The notes: generated by a model from the letters alone, not told the origin. A stretch of 46,405 nucleotides of DNA from Gammaproteobacteria bacterium (GCA_016874555.1 VGTW01000006.1:1-46405), one strand, 5' to 3'. Shown: positions 12,406 through 22,450, counted from the first letter of the stretch. A program made the numbers and translations.

Positions 12406-12417
12406 TCGCTACGCACC

Positions 12418-12975
12418 ATGACGATATCTGCGGACGCCGCAGCCATACACGCCCTGCTGCCGCAGACGCAGTGCACGCGCTGTGGTTATCAGGGCTGCAA
12501 ACCCTACGCCGAAGCGATCGCCAACGCGCAAGCGCCCATCAATCGTTGCCCGCCGGGCGGCGCGGCGACCATCGATCGCCTTGCTCGCCTGCTTGATCGC
12601 GATGTGCTGCCACTCGATCCGGAGTGCGGTCGTGAAGGGCCGGCCGTAGTCGCCATCATCGACGAGTCGCGCTGCATCGGTTGCGCGCGCTGCCTGCCGC
12701 CTTGCCCGGTCGATGCCATCGTCGGCGCCCAGCGGCAGATGCACGTGGTGCTCACCGATCTGTGTACAGGCTGCGAGCTCTGCATCGTCCCCTGCCCGGT
12801 CGATTGCATTACTTTGGTACCTCGCGGCAGTCTCGCGAGCGCGAGCCCGGAGCCACTTGCCGCCGTCAATCTGGGAAGATTTGACACTCACGAAGCGCGG
12901 CGCCACGAACGGGAACGCGAGCGTCTGCGCGTACTCATCGAACGCAAAAAACGCGCCACGAGAGCGAGCGCATGA
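12418..12975 (+). CDS. rsxB: RsxB/RnfB-like ferredoxin subunit, stand-alone and without membrane anchor
   Basis: A 185-residue iron-sulfur protein of the RnfB/RsxB family. Three cluster sites are clear: C19, C22, C27 and C44 (the CTRCGYQGC-type 4Fe-4S domain), then two ferredoxin motifs, C86/C89/C92/C96 and C116/C119/C122/C126. RnfB normally starts with a membrane helix; this one starts directly with the cluster domain and should be soluble. No other rsx/rnf gene is near. It ends in a highly charged helix ([19 protein letters not shown]). It sits between metG and nth, with a 4-bp ATGA overlap into nth. It probably passes electrons to an unknown partner. Confidence 0.9.
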   Translation: MTISADAAAIHALLPQTQCTRCGYQGCKPYAEAIANAQAPINRCPPGGAATIDRLARLLDRDVLPLDPECGREGPAVVAIIDESRCIGCARCLPPCPVDAIVGAQRQMHVVLTDLCTGCELCIVPCPVDCITLVPRGSLASASPEPLAAVNLGRFDTHEARRHERERERLRVLIERKKRATRASA

Positions 12976-13613
12976 AACCCGAATTCAGACAACAGATGTT
13001 CGGGCGACTGCGCGAACGTAATCCGCGACCAACCACCGAACTCGAATATTCGACGCCGTTCGAACTGCTGGTCGCGGTGATCCTCTCGGCTCAGGCGACT
13101 GACAAAGGCGTCAATATCGCCACGCGCAAGCTCTTCCCGACCGCCAATACACCGGCGGCGATTCTGGCGCTCGGCGAGCCTGGTCTCACTGCTTTCGTGA
13201 AGACCATCGGTCTTTACAAGGGCAAGACCAAAAATATTATCGCGACCTGCCGCATCATTCTCGAACAACACGGGGGCGCGGTGCCCTGTGATCGCAATTC
13301 ACTCGAAGCGCTGCCGGGAGTCGGCCGCAAAACGGCTAATGTCGTGCTCAACACCGCCTTCGGCGAGCTGACCATGGCCGTCGATACGCATATTTTCCGC
13401 GTCGCTAATCGCACCGGACTCGCGCCCGGTAAGACCGTGCTTGCGGTCGAAAAGAAATTATTGAAAAACGTCCCTGCTGAGTTTTTACAAGATGCTCATC
13501 ATTGGCTGATTCTGCATGGTCGTTATGTCTGCAAAGCGCGCAAGCCCGCCTGTCCGATCTGCCCGATCGCTGATCTTTGCAGCTTCAAGCGCAAGACCCG
13601 CGAGGACGGCTGA
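12972..13613 (+). CDS. nth: Endonuclease III (DNA glycosylase/AP lyase)
   Basis: Removes oxidised pyrimidines from DNA and nicks the abasic site. The 213-residue protein has the helix-hairpin-helix [11 protein letters not shown] with catalytic lysine K120, catalytic aspartate D138 ([12 protein letters not shown]), and the C-terminal 4Fe-4S ligands C187, C194, C197 and C203 in the C-x6-C-x2-C-x5-C pattern. Key residue numbers are the same as in E. coli Nth. It overlaps rsxB by 4 bp and is followed two bases later by the DUF1841 gene. Confidence 0.97.
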   Translation: MKPEFRQQMFGRLRERNPRPTTELEYSTPFELLVAVILSAQATDKGVNIATRKLFPTANTPAAILALGEPGLTAFVKTIGLYKGKTKNIIATCRIILEQHGGAVPCDRNSLEALPGVGRKTANVVLNTAFGELTMAVDTHIFRVANRTGLAPGKTVLAVEKKLLKNVPAEFLQDAHHWLILHGRYVCKARKPACPICPIADLCSFKRKTREDG

Positions 13614-13615
13614 GC

Positions 13616-14068
13616 ATGTTGTTCGGCAATTCACGCGACCAACTGCGCTGGGGCTGGCTGCAAGCCTGGCAACGCGCCCGTGCGGGCAGCTTGCTCACCG
13701 CTCTCGAGACGCAGCTCGTCATTCTCATTCGCGAGCACCCCGAGTATCGCGACTGGCTGGAGCGCGGCGAGACCGCCTTAAACACGGAGTTTTCACCCGC
13801 GGGCGGTCAAAGCAATCCCTTCCTGCATCTGTCTATGCATCTCGCCTTGCGCGAACAGGTCGCGACCGACCGACCCACAGGAATTGCGCGCATCCACCGC
13901 ACGCTCGCGATCAAAACCGATGCGCACTCTGCAGAGCACGCGATGATGGAAGCCCTCGGCAACGCGTTGTGGGAATCCCAGCGCGCCGGGCGCGCGCCCG
14001 ATGAGCGCAGCTATCTCGAAGATCTCGAGCGACTCGCTACTTCCTCTTCGGCACGTAAAGGTCGGTAA
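13616..14068 (+). CDS. DUF1841 family protein
   Basis: A 150-residue protein of the DUF1841 family, often found after nth in gammaproteobacteria and of unknown function. Typical segments are present: an N-terminal [16 protein letters not shown] near residue 40, [21 protein letters not shown] in the middle, and a C-terminal [10 protein letters not shown] followed by an E/L-rich helix. The histidine-rich conserved core could bind metal, but that is a guess. The start is the ATG at 13616, two bases after the nth stop. Its last ten codons overlap the convergent lpdA gene by 32 bp. Confidence 0.85.
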   Translation: MLFGNSRDQLRWGWLQAWQRARAGSLLTALETQLVILIREHPEYRDWLERGETALNTEFSPAGGQSNPFLHLSMHLALREQVATDRPTGIARIHRTLAIKTDAHSAEHAMMEALGNALWESQRAGRAPDERSYLEDLERLATSSSARKGR

Positions 14069-15842
14069 GCGTTCCTTCGAAAGCTTCCGCAGAGAACGCG
14101 ATCGATTCGGAGAGCGTCGGATGCGGATGAATGGTCAGGCCCACGTCGGCCGCATCGGCGCCCATCTCGATGGCGAGCGCGATTTCGCCAACGAGCTCGC
14201 CCGCATTCGGACCCACGAGCCCGCCACCGACGACCCGATGCGTATCGGGATCGAACAACAGTTTGGTTAAGCCCTCATCGCGGCCCTGCGCAAGCGAGCG
14301 ACCACTCGCCGCCCAAGGAAACATGCTTTTTTGCACGGTGATGCCCTTGGCTTTGGCCTCGGTTTCGGTCAGGCCCACCCACGCGACCTCGGGGTCGGTG
14401 TAGGCGACCGAGGGAATCACACGGGCATCGAAGGCACGTTTTGCGCCGGCGATCACCTCAGCGGCGACCTTGCCCTCGTGCGTCGCCTTGTGCGCAAGCA
14501 TCGGCTGACCCACGAGATCGCCAATGGCAAAGATATGCGGGGCATTGCTGCGCATCTGCTTATCGACCTGAATGAAACCACGCGCATCGACCTCGACGCC
14601 AGCCTTGTCGGCATCGAGCAGACCGCCATTCGGCTTGCGACCGACCGCCACCAGCACTCGATCGAAGATTTGTGGTTCAGGTGCATCCTCGCCTTCGAAG
14701 GTGACGCGCAGACCCGCGGTCTCGGCAGCAACTGCCTTGACCTTCACACCGAGCAAAATTTGCTCGTAGCGTTTACGCAGGCGCTTCTCGAGCGGCTTGA
14801 CGAGATCGGGGTCGGCGCCCGGCATCAGCTGCTTCATGACCTCGACGACACTCACCCGCACACCGAGCGCATCGTAGACGCAGCCCATCTCGAGACCGAT
14901 TATGCCGCCTCCGATGACTAGCAAACGCTGCGGCAGATCGCGCAGTTCGAGGGCGTCGGTCGAGTCCATCACGCGCGGATCGACGGGCACGAAGGGCAGG
15001 CGAACGGGTTCTGAGCCCGCCGCGATGATGCAGTAATCAAAACTAATGCGCATCGTACCCTCGGCCGCCGTAACCTCGAGCACCCGCGGTGCGATGAATT
15101 TTCCCGCGCCGCGCAGCACGGCTACTTTGCGCTGCTTAGCGAGCATGTCGAGCCCATCGGTCAGCTTGCGCACCACGCCGCTCTTCCAACTGCGAAGTTT
15201 GTCCGCATCGATCTGCGGCGGACCAAAAACGATACCGTGCTCGGCCATCGATGCCGCCTCATCAAGCACTTTGGCGGCGTGTAACAAGGCCTTTGACGGA
15301 ATGCAGCCCACGTTGAGGCACACGCCACCCAAGGTCAGCCAACGCTCGACCAGGGTGACTTGAAGACCGAGATCTGCCGCGCGGAACGCTGCCGTGTAAC
15401 CACCGGGACCTGCGCCCAGCACCAACACCTGCGTATGACGCGCGACGCCTGAGACTGGGCCGGTTTCAATGTGGGGCGCGACGACGGCAGCGGCGGCAGG
15501 CGGTGCGCTTGGCACGGCGACGGCAGCCGATGCGCTGCGTGCCGCGGCAACAGCAGCCGGCGCGGGCGCTGCCGCTGGCGCTGGCAGTGGCACTACGGTA
15601 GCCGCCTCCACCGCAAGCCGTACAATCACGCTGCCCTTCGAGACCTTGCTGCCCTTGCTGATCAGAATCTCGCTGACCTTGCCGGCATGCGGCGCCGGTA
15701 CATCCATCGAGGCTTTGTCGGTCTCGAGCGTGACCAGCGGCGTTTCGGCTTCGACCACATCACCCACGGCGACGAGCACCTCGATTACGGGGACATCGGC
15801 AAAACTGCCCAGATCGGGGACAACAATGTCCTGAATCTTCAT
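14037..15842 (-). CDS. lpdA: Dihydrolipoyl dehydrogenase (E3) with N-terminal lipoyl domain
   Basis: FAD enzyme that reoxidises the dihydrolipoyl groups of the pyruvate dehydrogenase complex. The 601-residue protein starts with a lipoyl domain (about 1-77; lipoylated lysine K43 in ETDKASMD), followed by an Ala/Pro-rich flexible linker and a full E3: FAD loop GAGPGGY at 143-149, redox disulfide C175-x4-C180 (GGVCLNVGC), NAD-binding [10 protein letters not shown], and a C-terminal dimer domain with HPHPTLSE. A lipoyl domain on E3 is known in Neisseria and several gammaproteobacteria. It is the last gene of aceE-aceF-lpdA, 27 bp after aceF. Confidence 0.96.
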   Translation of the reverse strand: MKIQDIVVPDLGSFADVPVIEVLVAVGDVVEAETPLVTLETDKASMDVPAPHAGKVSEILISKGSKVSKGSVIVRLAVEAATVVPLPAPAAAPAPAAVAAARSASAAVAVPSAPPAAAAVVAPHIETGPVSGVARHTQVLVLGAGPGGYTAAFRAADLGLQVTLVERWLTLGGVCLNVGCIPSKALLHAAKVLDEAASMAEHGIVFGPPQIDADKLRSWKSGVVRKLTDGLDMLAKQRKVAVLRGAGKFIAPRVLEVTAAEGTMRISFDYCIIAAGSEPVRLPFVPVDPRVMDSTDALELRDLPQRLLVIGGGIIGLEMGCVYDALGVRVSVVEVMKQLMPGADPDLVKPLEKRLRKRYEQILLGVKVKAVAAETAGLRVTFEGEDAPEPQIFDRVLVAVGRKPNGGLLDADKAGVEVDARGFIQVDKQMRSNAPHIFAIGDLVGQPMLAHKATHEGKVAAEVIAGAKRAFDARVIPSVAYTDPEVAWVGLTETEAKAKGITVQKSMFPWAASGRSLAQGRDEGLTKLLFDPDTHRVVGGGLVGPNAGELVGEIALAIEMGADAADVGLTIHPHPTLSESIAFSAEAFEGTLTDLYVPKRK

Positions 15843-15869
15843 GGTCTGCGCCTCGAAATCAGCCGCGAC

Positions 15870-17192
15870 TCAAGCGTGCAACGCGCTGACAAGATCGGCC
15901 GGCTGCGCCAGACGCGCCGCCAGCAGACTCGTGAAACGCACGCCCTCCGCGCCATCGATGACCCGGTGGTCGTAGGACAAGGACAGCGGCAGCGTGAGCC
16001 GCGGCTCGAATGCGTTATTTCGCCATACCGGCTTCATGCTCGCACGCGACACACCGAGGATCGCCACTTCGGGCGCATTGATGATTGGCGTGAAGGCCGT
16101 GCCACCAATACCGCCGAGACTCGACACCGTGAAGCAACCGCCTTGCATGTCGGCCCCTGCAAGCTTGCCGCCGCGCGCACGCTCGGCGAGCACCGCGAGG
16201 TCGCCCGCAATCGCAAACACGTCCTTGCGATCGACATCGCGAATGACCGGCACCAAAAGACCGTTCGGGGTGTCGGCTGCAAATCCGAGGTGAAAATACT
16301 TTTTGAAAACGAGATTCTGCCCGGATTCATCGAGCGATGAATTAAAGTTAGGAAATTCTTCGATTGCCCGAATGCAGGCCGCGATGATGAAAGCGAGCGG
16401 CGTCAGCTTGACGCCGCGTTTCTCGGCCTTGTCCTTCAATGATTTGCGCAGCGTGTCGAGCTCGGTGATATCCGCTTCGTCGAACTGCGTGACATGCGGA
16501 ATGTTGATCCACGAGGTATGTAGGCGCGGACCGGAGATCCGCCGTACGCGGCCGAGCGGCTGGGTCTCGATCGGACCGAACGCGGCGTGATCGACTACCG
16601 GTACTTTGGGCAAGGCCGGCACGGCGGGCGCAAACGCGCCTCGCAGTGCTTGCTTTACCCAAGCTTTAACGTCTTCGTGAGAAATGCGTCCCTTGATACC
16701 CGAACCCCGCACACTCGCCAAGTCGACACCGAGCTCGCGCGCGAGACGGCGTACCGAGGGTCCAGCATGAGCACGCGAGAAACCCGCTTCCTGGATGGGG
16801 GCGAGATCCGTGCGCGCCCCGGGAATTGCCTGCGGCGCACTATGCGGCTGTACCACGGGCGGCGCGGCGGGCACTCTGTTGGCAGCCGGCACCGCCGTAG
16901 ACGCTGCGGCCGCGGCAGGATTCGCCGCAGCAGGTGCCGACGCTACGGCAGTCACTGCAGCTTCGACCATAGCGACGAGCGCCCCGGCGCTGACCTTACC
17001 ACCGCGCTCGATATGCAGAGAACGTAACACGCCAGCGACAGGCGATGGAACATCCATCGTGGCCTTCTCGGTTTCGAGCGTGGCGATCGGCGTGTCTACG
17101 TCTAGCGTATCGCCCGGCTGCACGAGAATCTCGATGACCGAGACATCTTTAAACGAGCCGAGATCGGGAACGCGAATTTCCGTGAGTGCCAT
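15870..17192 (-). CDS. aceF: Dihydrolipoyllysine acetyltransferase (E2 of pyruvate dehydrogenase)
   Basis: Core of the pyruvate dehydrogenase complex; passes the acetyl group to CoA. The 440-residue protein has one lipoyl domain (lysine K43 in ETEKATMD), an Ala/Pro linker, a peripheral subunit-binding domain (PSVRRLARELGVDL through GRISHEDV, about 145-180) and the catalytic domain ending with SYDHRVIDG, where H409 and D413 are the catalytic pair. E. coli AceF has three lipoyl domains; here there is one, with the E3 carrying a further one. It lies 15 bp after aceE and 27 bp before lpdA. Confidence 0.96.
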   Translation of the reverse strand: MALTEIRVPDLGSFKDVSVIEILVQPGDTLDVDTPIATLETEKATMDVPSPVAGVLRSLHIERGGKVSAGALVAMVEAAVTAVASAPAAANPAAAAASTAVPAANRVPAAPPVVQPHSAPQAIPGARTDLAPIQEAGFSRAHAGPSVRRLARELGVDLASVRGSGIKGRISHEDVKAWVKQALRGAFAPAVPALPKVPVVDHAAFGPIETQPLGRVRRISGPRLHTSWINIPHVTQFDEADITELDTLRKSLKDKAEKRGVKLTPLAFIIAACIRAIEEFPNFNSSLDESGQNLVFKKYFHLGFAADTPNGLLVPVIRDVDRKDVFAIAGDLAVLAERARGGKLAGADMQGGCFTVSSLGGIGGTAFTPIINAPEVAILGVSRASMKPVWRNNAFEPRLTLPLSLSYDHRVIDGAEGVRFTSLLAARLAQPADLVSALHA

Positions 17193-17207
17193 GGAGCAGG
17201 AGTTCCG

Positions 17208-19883
17208 TCAGGAAACGAGCGGGTTAGATTTGGCGGCGTCGATACCGAGCGTGCTCAGTGCGCGCTGCACCACATCGATACCGATCTGCCCTTCGTCAGC
17301 CAGTGCACGCAGCGTGGCGAGCACGATGAAGCGCTTGTCGATCTCGAAGTGATGACGTAGTGCCTCACGAGCATCCGAGCGACCGAAGCCGTCGGTGCCG
17401 AGCACAACATAGCGACCGGGCACCCATTGGCGAATCTGGTCGGGAACGTTGCGTACGTAATCGCTTGCCGCGATGAAGGGGCCGTTACGGTTCGCGAGCG
17501 TGCTGGCGACGTAGGGAACGCGCGGCGAGTCTGCCGGGTGCAGCAAACTCCAGCGCTCGCACTCCAGCGCCTCGCGGCGCAGTTCGTTCCAGCTCGGAGC
17601 CGCGAGCACTTCGCTCGCCACGCCATAGTCGCTCGCGAGCATCTGAGCGGCGGCGATTACTTCACGCAAGATCGTGCCCGACCCGAGCAGCGTCGCCTGC
17701 GGCGATTTGGATTTGGCATTTTCTTTCCTGTAGTGGGCAAAAGAATATAGCCCCTTGAGAATGCCCTGCTCCGCATCCGCCGGCATCGCCGGCATGGCGT
17801 AGTTTTCGTTCATAACGGTGATGTAGTAGAACACCGGCTCGCCGTCGACATACATCCGGCGCATACCATCGTGAATGATCACCGCGAGTTCGTAGGCAAA
17901 GGTCGGATCATAGGCGCGGCAATTGGGCACGGTACCGGCCAGTAACTGACTGTGTCCGTCCTGATGCTGCAGGCCTTCGCCCGCGAGCGTGGTGCGACCG
18001 GCCGTTGCGCCGAGTAGAAAACCGCGGGTCTGCAGATCGCCCGCTGCCCAAATGAAATCGCCGACACGCTGGAAACCGAACATCGAATAGAAGATGTAAA
18101 ACGGCACCATGTTGATGTCGTGGTTAGCGTAGGCCGTACCGGCGGCCATCCACGAACACATCGCGCCCGCTTCGTTGATACCCTCTTCGATGATCTGGCC
18201 CTTTTTGTCCTCGCGATAGGACATCAGCTGATCGGCATCTTGGGGCGTGTAGAGCTGACCGACCGAAGAATAAATTCCGACCTGCCGGAAAAGCCCCTCC
18301 ATGCCAAAGGTACGCGCCTCATCGGGAACGATGGGCACGATATGCTTGCCGATCTGCTTATCTTTGAGCAGGGTCGTCAGAATGCGCACGAAGACCATCG
18401 TCGTCGAAATACCACGGCCCTCGCTGCTCTCCAGGAGCGGCTTGAAGGCATCAAGCGGCGGCACGACCAGCGGCGGCGCCGAACGGCGCCGGGCCGGCAG
18501 ATAGCCGCCGAGCGAAATACGCCGCGAGCGCAGATAGTTCATCTCTTCACCGTCTTCGCCAGGCTTGCAGAACGGCAGCCGCGTGATCTCCTCATCCGAA
18601 ACCGGAATGTTAAAGCGATCGCGGAAATGCCGCAGATCGTCATCGGAGAGCTTCTTTTGCTGGTGCGTGACCATCTGGCCTTCACCCGCCTTGCCCATGC
18701 CGAAACCTTTGACCGTCTTAGCGAGGATCACCGTGGGCTGACCCTTGTGCTGCATGGCCGCGGCATAAGCAGCATAGACTTTACGCGGGTCATGCCCGCC
18801 ACGATTGAGGCGCCAAATCTCGTCATCCGACATGTTAGCGACCATCGCCTTGAGCTCGTCAAACTTACCAAAGAAATGTTCGCGGGTGTACGCCCCACCC
18901 TTGGCTTTAAAATTTTGATACTCGCCATCGACCGACTCTTCCATGACGCGGCGCAGCAGACCGAGATTATCCTTGGCTAGCAGCGGATCCCAACGCGAGC
19001 CCCACAAAACTTTGATCACATTCCAGCCGGCGCCGAGGAAGGCTGCCTCGAGCTCCTGAATGATCTTGCCGTTACCGCGGACTGGCCCATCGAGACGCTG
19101 CAGATTGCAGTTAATGACGAACACCAGATTGTCGAGCTTCTCGCGCACCGGCATGGTGAGCGCACCCATGGACTCGGGTTCGTCCATCTCGCCGTCTCCC
19201 AAAAATGCCCAGATCTTGCGATCGGACGGCGTTACGAGCCCGCGATGCTCGAGATAACGCTGGAAGCGCGCTTGAAAAATCGCCTGCATCGGGCCAAGAC
19301 CCATCGAGACCGTCGGGAACTGCCAAAAGTCAGGCATGAGCCAAGGGTGCGGATACGAAGAGAGACCATCATCCGCCACTTCTTGGCGGAAGTGGCGCAG
19401 CTGATCTTCGGTCAGCCGACCTTCGAGGTAGGCGCGCGCATAAATGCCAGGCGAGGCGTGTCCCTGCACATAGATCATGTCACCGGGATGTTGATTGGTC
19501 GGCGCGCGCCAAAAATGATTGAAGCCCACTTCATAGAGCGTGGCTGCCGAGGCATAAGTCGCGATGTGTCCGCCGTACTCTGAGGAGATACGATTCGCCT
19601 GCACCACCATTGCCGTGGCGTTCCAGCGAATGTAGGCCTCGATGCGGCGCTCGAGCTCGCGATTACCGGGATAATCGGGCTGCTGTCCGGGGGAGATGCT
19701 GTTGAGATAGGCTGTATTCGGCTTAAACGGCAAATAGGCACCGGACCTACGGGTGTAATCGATAAGTCGCTCAAGCAAAAAATGCGCGCGCTCCGGCCCG
19801 TGGGCCTTCAACACCGAATCGATGGACTCCAACCATTCGCGGGTCTCGTTAGGATCGAGATCACCCTGCGGACTTTCGGACAT
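17208..19883 (-). CDS. aceE: Pyruvate dehydrogenase E1 component (homodimeric)
   Basis: Thiamine diphosphate enzyme that decarboxylates pyruvate and acetylates the E2 lipoyl groups. The 891-residue protein is the large homodimeric type, with the ThDP/Mg motif GDGEMDEPES at 229 onward ending in N260, and typical segments such as QGHASPGIYARAYLEGRL. The ATG at 19883 (MSESPQGDLD) is preferred over an ATG at 19907 because an AGGACGGGGG run lies just upstream and because homologues begin near here. It leads the aceE-aceF-lpdA operon and is divergent from pyrC. Confidence 0.96.
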   Translation of the reverse strand: MSESPQGDLDPNETREWLESIDSVLKAHGPERAHFLLERLIDYTRRSGAYLPFKPNTAYLNSISPGQQPDYPGNRELERRIEAYIRWNATAMVVQANRISSEYGGHIATYASAATLYEVGFNHFWRAPTNQHPGDMIYVQGHASPGIYARAYLEGRLTEDQLRHFRQEVADDGLSSYPHPWLMPDFWQFPTVSMGLGPMQAIFQARFQRYLEHRGLVTPSDRKIWAFLGDGEMDEPESMGALTMPVREKLDNLVFVINCNLQRLDGPVRGNGKIIQELEAAFLGAGWNVIKVLWGSRWDPLLAKDNLGLLRRVMEESVDGEYQNFKAKGGAYTREHFFGKFDELKAMVANMSDDEIWRLNRGGHDPRKVYAAYAAAMQHKGQPTVILAKTVKGFGMGKAGEGQMVTHQQKKLSDDDLRHFRDRFNIPVSDEEITRLPFCKPGEDGEEMNYLRSRRISLGGYLPARRRSAPPLVVPPLDAFKPLLESSEGRGISTTMVFVRILTTLLKDKQIGKHIVPIVPDEARTFGMEGLFRQVGIYSSVGQLYTPQDADQLMSYREDKKGQIIEEGINEAGAMCSWMAAGTAYANHDINMVPFYIFYSMFGFQRVGDFIWAAGDLQTRGFLLGATAGRTTLAGEGLQHQDGHSQLLAGTVPNCRAYDPTFAYELAVIIHDGMRRMYVDGEPVFYYITVMNENYAMPAMPADAEQGILKGLYSFAHYRKENAKSKSPQATLLGSGTILREVIAAAQMLASDYGVASEVLAAPSWNELRREALECERWSLLHPADSPRVPYVASTLANRNGPFIAASDYVRNVPDQIRQWVPGRYVVLGTDGFGRSDAREALRHHFEIDKRFIVLATLRALADEGQIGIDVVQRALSTLGIDAAKSNPLVS

Positions 19884-19956
19884 ACCCCCGTCCTGCCTGT
19901 CGTGCATGTGGAAACACTGTATGTTAACTAATCGCGGGGGCGCCGGGCGAGCGATT

Positions 19957-19971
19957 GCCCTGTGCTAGCAT
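19957..19971 (+). promoter_or_regulatory. Likely pyrC promoter -10 region
   Basis: The string gccctgtgc followed by TAGCAT (19966-19971, extended -10 form TGC-TAGCAT) ends ten bases before the pyrC ATG at 19982. The implied transcript leader is only a few bases. The first nine bases match the element before metG exactly. Confidence 0.4.
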
Positions 19972-19981
19972 CCCCGACCGC

Positions 19982-21022
19982 ATGAGCGCGCAAATCGTCA
20001 TTCGTCGTCCTGATGACTGGCACGTGCATCTGCGCGACGGTGCCGCCCTCGCCGCCGTGCTGTCGCACACCACGCAGCAGTTTCGCCGCGCAATCGTCAT
20101 GCCGAATATTAAGCCGCCGGTCACCACCACCGCACTTGCTGCGGCCTATCGCGAGCGCATTCTCGCGGCACGACCGCAGGGCGCAGATTTCGAACCCTTG
20201 ATGACGCTCTATCTCACCGATCGCACGCCCGTTGATGAGATCGATCGCGCCCGTGCGAGCGGTTTTGTTGCCGGCTGTAAACTTTATCCGGCGGGCGCAA
20301 CGACGCATTCCGATGAGGGCGTCACCGATATCCGTCATATCGAGGCCGTACTCGCACGCATGGCCGAACTCGCTGTCGTGCTGCAGGTACATGGCGAAGT
20401 CACTCACGAGCATGTCGATATCTTCGACCGCGAAGAGGCCTTCATTGGCGAAGTGCTGGCACCGCTCGTCCAGCGACATCCGCGGCTCAAGGTAGTGTTC
20501 GAGCACATCACGACCAAAGCTGCTGTCGATTTCGTCAACAATGCGCGTGCCGGTGTTGCCGCAACGATCACACCGCAGCATCTGATGTTCAACCGCAACG
20601 AGATTTTTCGCGGCGGTATCCGCCCGCATTATTACTGCCTGCCGGTACTCAAAACCGAGATCGATCGTCGTGCTCTCATCGAAGCGGCGACCAGCGGCTC
20701 AGCACGATTTTTTCTCGGTACCGACAGTGCGCCCCATGCACGACATACCAAGGAAACGGCCTGCGGCTGCGCGGGCATATACTCCGCGCACGCTGCACTG
20801 GAACTTTATGCCGAGGTGTTCGAAAGCGTGGGTGCGCTGCCGCGCCTCGAGGGTTTTGCTTCGCTGTGTGGCCCCGATTTCTATTCGCTACCCCGCAACG
20901 AGGGCACCGTGACCCTGCGTCAGGAAGAATGGAGCGTGCCGGGTGCCTACGCTTTCGGGGGTGACGTCGTCGTACCTATGCGGGCCAACGAACGTCTGCG
21001 CTGGCGCTTGGCGCCGCAGTGA
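19982..21022 (+). CDS. pyrC: Dihydroorotase
   Basis: Zinc enzyme that closes carbamoyl-aspartate to dihydroorotate in pyrimidine synthesis. The 346-residue length and motifs fit the PyrC (type II) group: metal-binding H14 and H16 in DWHVHLRDG, the lysine K100 that becomes carboxylated (GCKLYPAGATTHS), HGEVT, and FLGTDSAPH near the C-terminus. The ATG at 19982 (MSAQIVIRRPDDWH) gives the standard N-terminus. The stop codon overlaps the GTG start of the RNase T gene by 4 bp. Confidence 0.96.
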   Translation: MSAQIVIRRPDDWHVHLRDGAALAAVLSHTTQQFRRAIVMPNIKPPVTTTALAAAYRERILAARPQGADFEPLMTLYLTDRTPVDEIDRARASGFVAGCKLYPAGATTHSDEGVTDIRHIEAVLARMAELAVVLQVHGEVTHEHVDIFDREEAFIGEVLAPLVQRHPRLKVVFEHITTKAAVDFVNNARAGVAATITPQHLMFNRNEIFRGGIRPHYYCLPVLKTEIDRRALIEAATSGSARFFLGTDSAPHARHTKETACGCAGIYSAHAALELYAEVFESVGALPRLEGFASLCGPDFYSLPRNEGTVTLRQEEWSVPGAYAFGGDVVVPMRANERLRWRLAPQ

Positions 21023-21747
21023 ACGCCGTCGTCCCTAATTTTGCCCGCCGCTTTCGCGGCTTTCTGCCGGTGGTGATCGACGTCGAGACCGGCGGCCTCA
21101 ACGCGGCCAAAGATGCCCTGCTCGAAATCGCGGTGGTACTGCTCGAAATCACGCCCGAGGGTCTGCTGCGTCGCGGCGAGACCCACACCTATAACGTCAA
21201 ACCCTTCGAGGGTGCCAATATCGAACGCGCCTCGCTGGCGGTGACAGGGATCAATCCCTTTCACCCGCAACGACCGGCGATCGATGAAAAAAATGCACTG
21301 ACGCAAATCTTTAAAGAAGTCCGCGAAGCCGTGCGCCGCCACGGCTGCAAGCGCGCCATTCTCGTTGGTCACAACGCCTCGTTCGATCTCGGATTTTTGA
21401 ATGCTGCAGTCATGCGGGCCGACATCAAGCGCAACCCCTTCCACCCATTCTCGAGTTTTGACACCGTGACGCTCGCTGGCGCGGCGCTTGGGCAGACGGT
21501 ACTCGCCAAAGCAACGATGGCAAGTGGTCTTGAGTGGGATTCATCGGCAGCCCATACGGCCGCCTACGATGCCGAGCGCACCGCAGATATCTTCTGCAAA
21601 GTGTGTAATTTTTGTCAGCCGAGCTTCGTCGAGGCCGAGCAACGGGCCAAATCTTTGGGCTGGGTCGATGACAACAATGGTAGCGGAGGTGACAACGGCA
21701 AAGGCACAGATCCCAAGTCGCCAGTCGCCGATGAGAACAATTCCTGA
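21019..21747 (+). CDS. rnt: Ribonuclease T
   Basis: DEDDh 3'-5' exonuclease that trims tRNA and other stable RNA ends. The 242-residue protein has D21 and E23 (VIDVETGG), D123 (HNASFDLGF), H179 and D184 (HTAAYDAERTAD), a complete active site. The start is a GTG overlapping the pyrC stop (GTGA). The last 25 or so residues are a low-complexity Asn/Gly/Asp-rich tail not needed for the fold; E. coli RNase T is 215 residues. It converges on grxD 50 bp away. Confidence 0.95.
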   Translation: MNAVVPNFARRFRGFLPVVIDVETGGLNAAKDALLEIAVVLLEITPEGLLRRGETHTYNVKPFEGANIERASLAVTGINPFHPQRPAIDEKNALTQIFKEVREAVRRHGCKRAILVGHNASFDLGFLNAAVMRADIKRNPFHPFSSFDTVTLAGAALGQTVLAKATMASGLEWDSSAAHTAAYDAERTADIFCKVCNFCQPSFVEAEQRAKSLGWVDDNNGSGGDNGKGTDPKSPVADENNS

Positions 21748-21797
21748 TGCAGCAACTACCGACTGGCACTATCACCGACTAGCGCTGCGGATAAACC

Positions 21798-22118
21798 TCA
21801 GGCGGTGGCACCAGCCTCGTCGAGCACCTGCTTGAGTTCGCCGTTATGATACATCTCAAGGGTGATGTCACAGCCGCCGAGCAGCTCGCCCTTCACGTAG
21901 AGCTGCGGATACGTCGGCCAATTCGACAACCGCTTCAAAGCCTCACGCAGCTCAGGGTCTTCAAAAATATTGACGTGATGGAACTTGGCTCCACAGGCGC
22001 GCAGCGCGCCCACGGTCTGGGCCGAGAACCCGCACTGGGGAAAATCTGGCGTGCCCTTCATAAAGAGCACCACGGGAGCCGCGCTCAGTTGTACCTTGAT
22101 TCGCTCGTTGACGTCCAT
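21798..22118 (-). CDS. grxD: Monothiol glutaredoxin, CGFS type
   Basis: Carries and delivers 2Fe-2S clusters in the cytoplasm with glutathione as co-ligand. The 106-residue protein has K21 and the active-site motif C29-G-F-S, followed by the glutathione-binding WPTYPQLYVKGELLGGCD. The start is the ATG at 22118 (MDVNERIKV): a strong GGAGG lies at 22130-22134 with an 11-base spacer, and the alignment with E. coli Grx4 begins here. Upstream in-frame codons, including an ATG at 22142, would precede that site. It follows the DUF1289 gene, whose stop codon abuts the ribosome-binding site. Confidence 0.95.
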   Translation of the reverse strand: MDVNERIKVQLSAAPVVLFMKGTPDFPQCGFSAQTVGALRACGAKFHHVNIFEDPELREALKRLSNWPTYPQLYVKGELLGGCDITLEMYHNGELKQVLDEAGATA

Positions 22119-22129
22119 CGTTGTGTAAA

Positions 22130-22134
22130 CCTCC
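22130..22134 (-). promoter_or_regulatory. Ribosome-binding site deciding the grxD start
   Basis: GGAGG directly follows the TAA stop of the DUF1289 gene (TAAGGAGG on the minus strand) and lies 11 bases before the ATG at 22118. This fixes the grxD start and suggests translational coupling with the preceding gene. Confidence 0.8.
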
Positions 22135-22350
22135 TTAGACATTACGCCGCGGCGCCCGATCGGCGCGGCGACTCTCGAGTGTACGCAGCAAGTCCCACTG
22201 TTCATCGGGAGACAGACGAATCCAGCTCGCGATTTCTTCGCGTGTGCGCAGACATCCGGCGCAATACCCCGAGTGATCGAGTGCACAAACGCTGATACAG
22301 GGCGACATGGGTCGCGCTAGACGAATATCCGCGGCATTTTTCGCCATCAT
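22135..22350 (-). CDS. DUF1289 small cysteine-rich protein
   Basis: A protein of about 70 residues of the DUF1289 family, function unknown. The signature is SPCISVCALDHSGYCAGC, with four cysteines likely to bind a metal or cluster, followed by TREEIASW and a C-terminal helix. The start is uncertain: two adjacent ATGs at 22350 and 22347 follow an AGGGACGGG stretch, while an ATG at 22308 immediately before SPCISVC would give a 57-residue form. It is encoded directly upstream of grxD, a Fe-S carrier gene, a context that would suit a cluster-related role, but this is inference. Confidence 0.8.
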   Translation of the reverse strand: MMAKNAADIRLARPMSPCISVCALDHSGYCAGCLRTREEIASWIRLSPDEQWDLLRTLESRRADRAPRRNV

Positions 22351-22450
22351 CCCGTCCCTGGGTGCAAGCAGTACACTGCGTTGAATTATGGGCGTTCGTA
22401 TCCTATCCTTCAAATTGTTATTTCATTTACATGTTCGGAGAGGCCACGTA

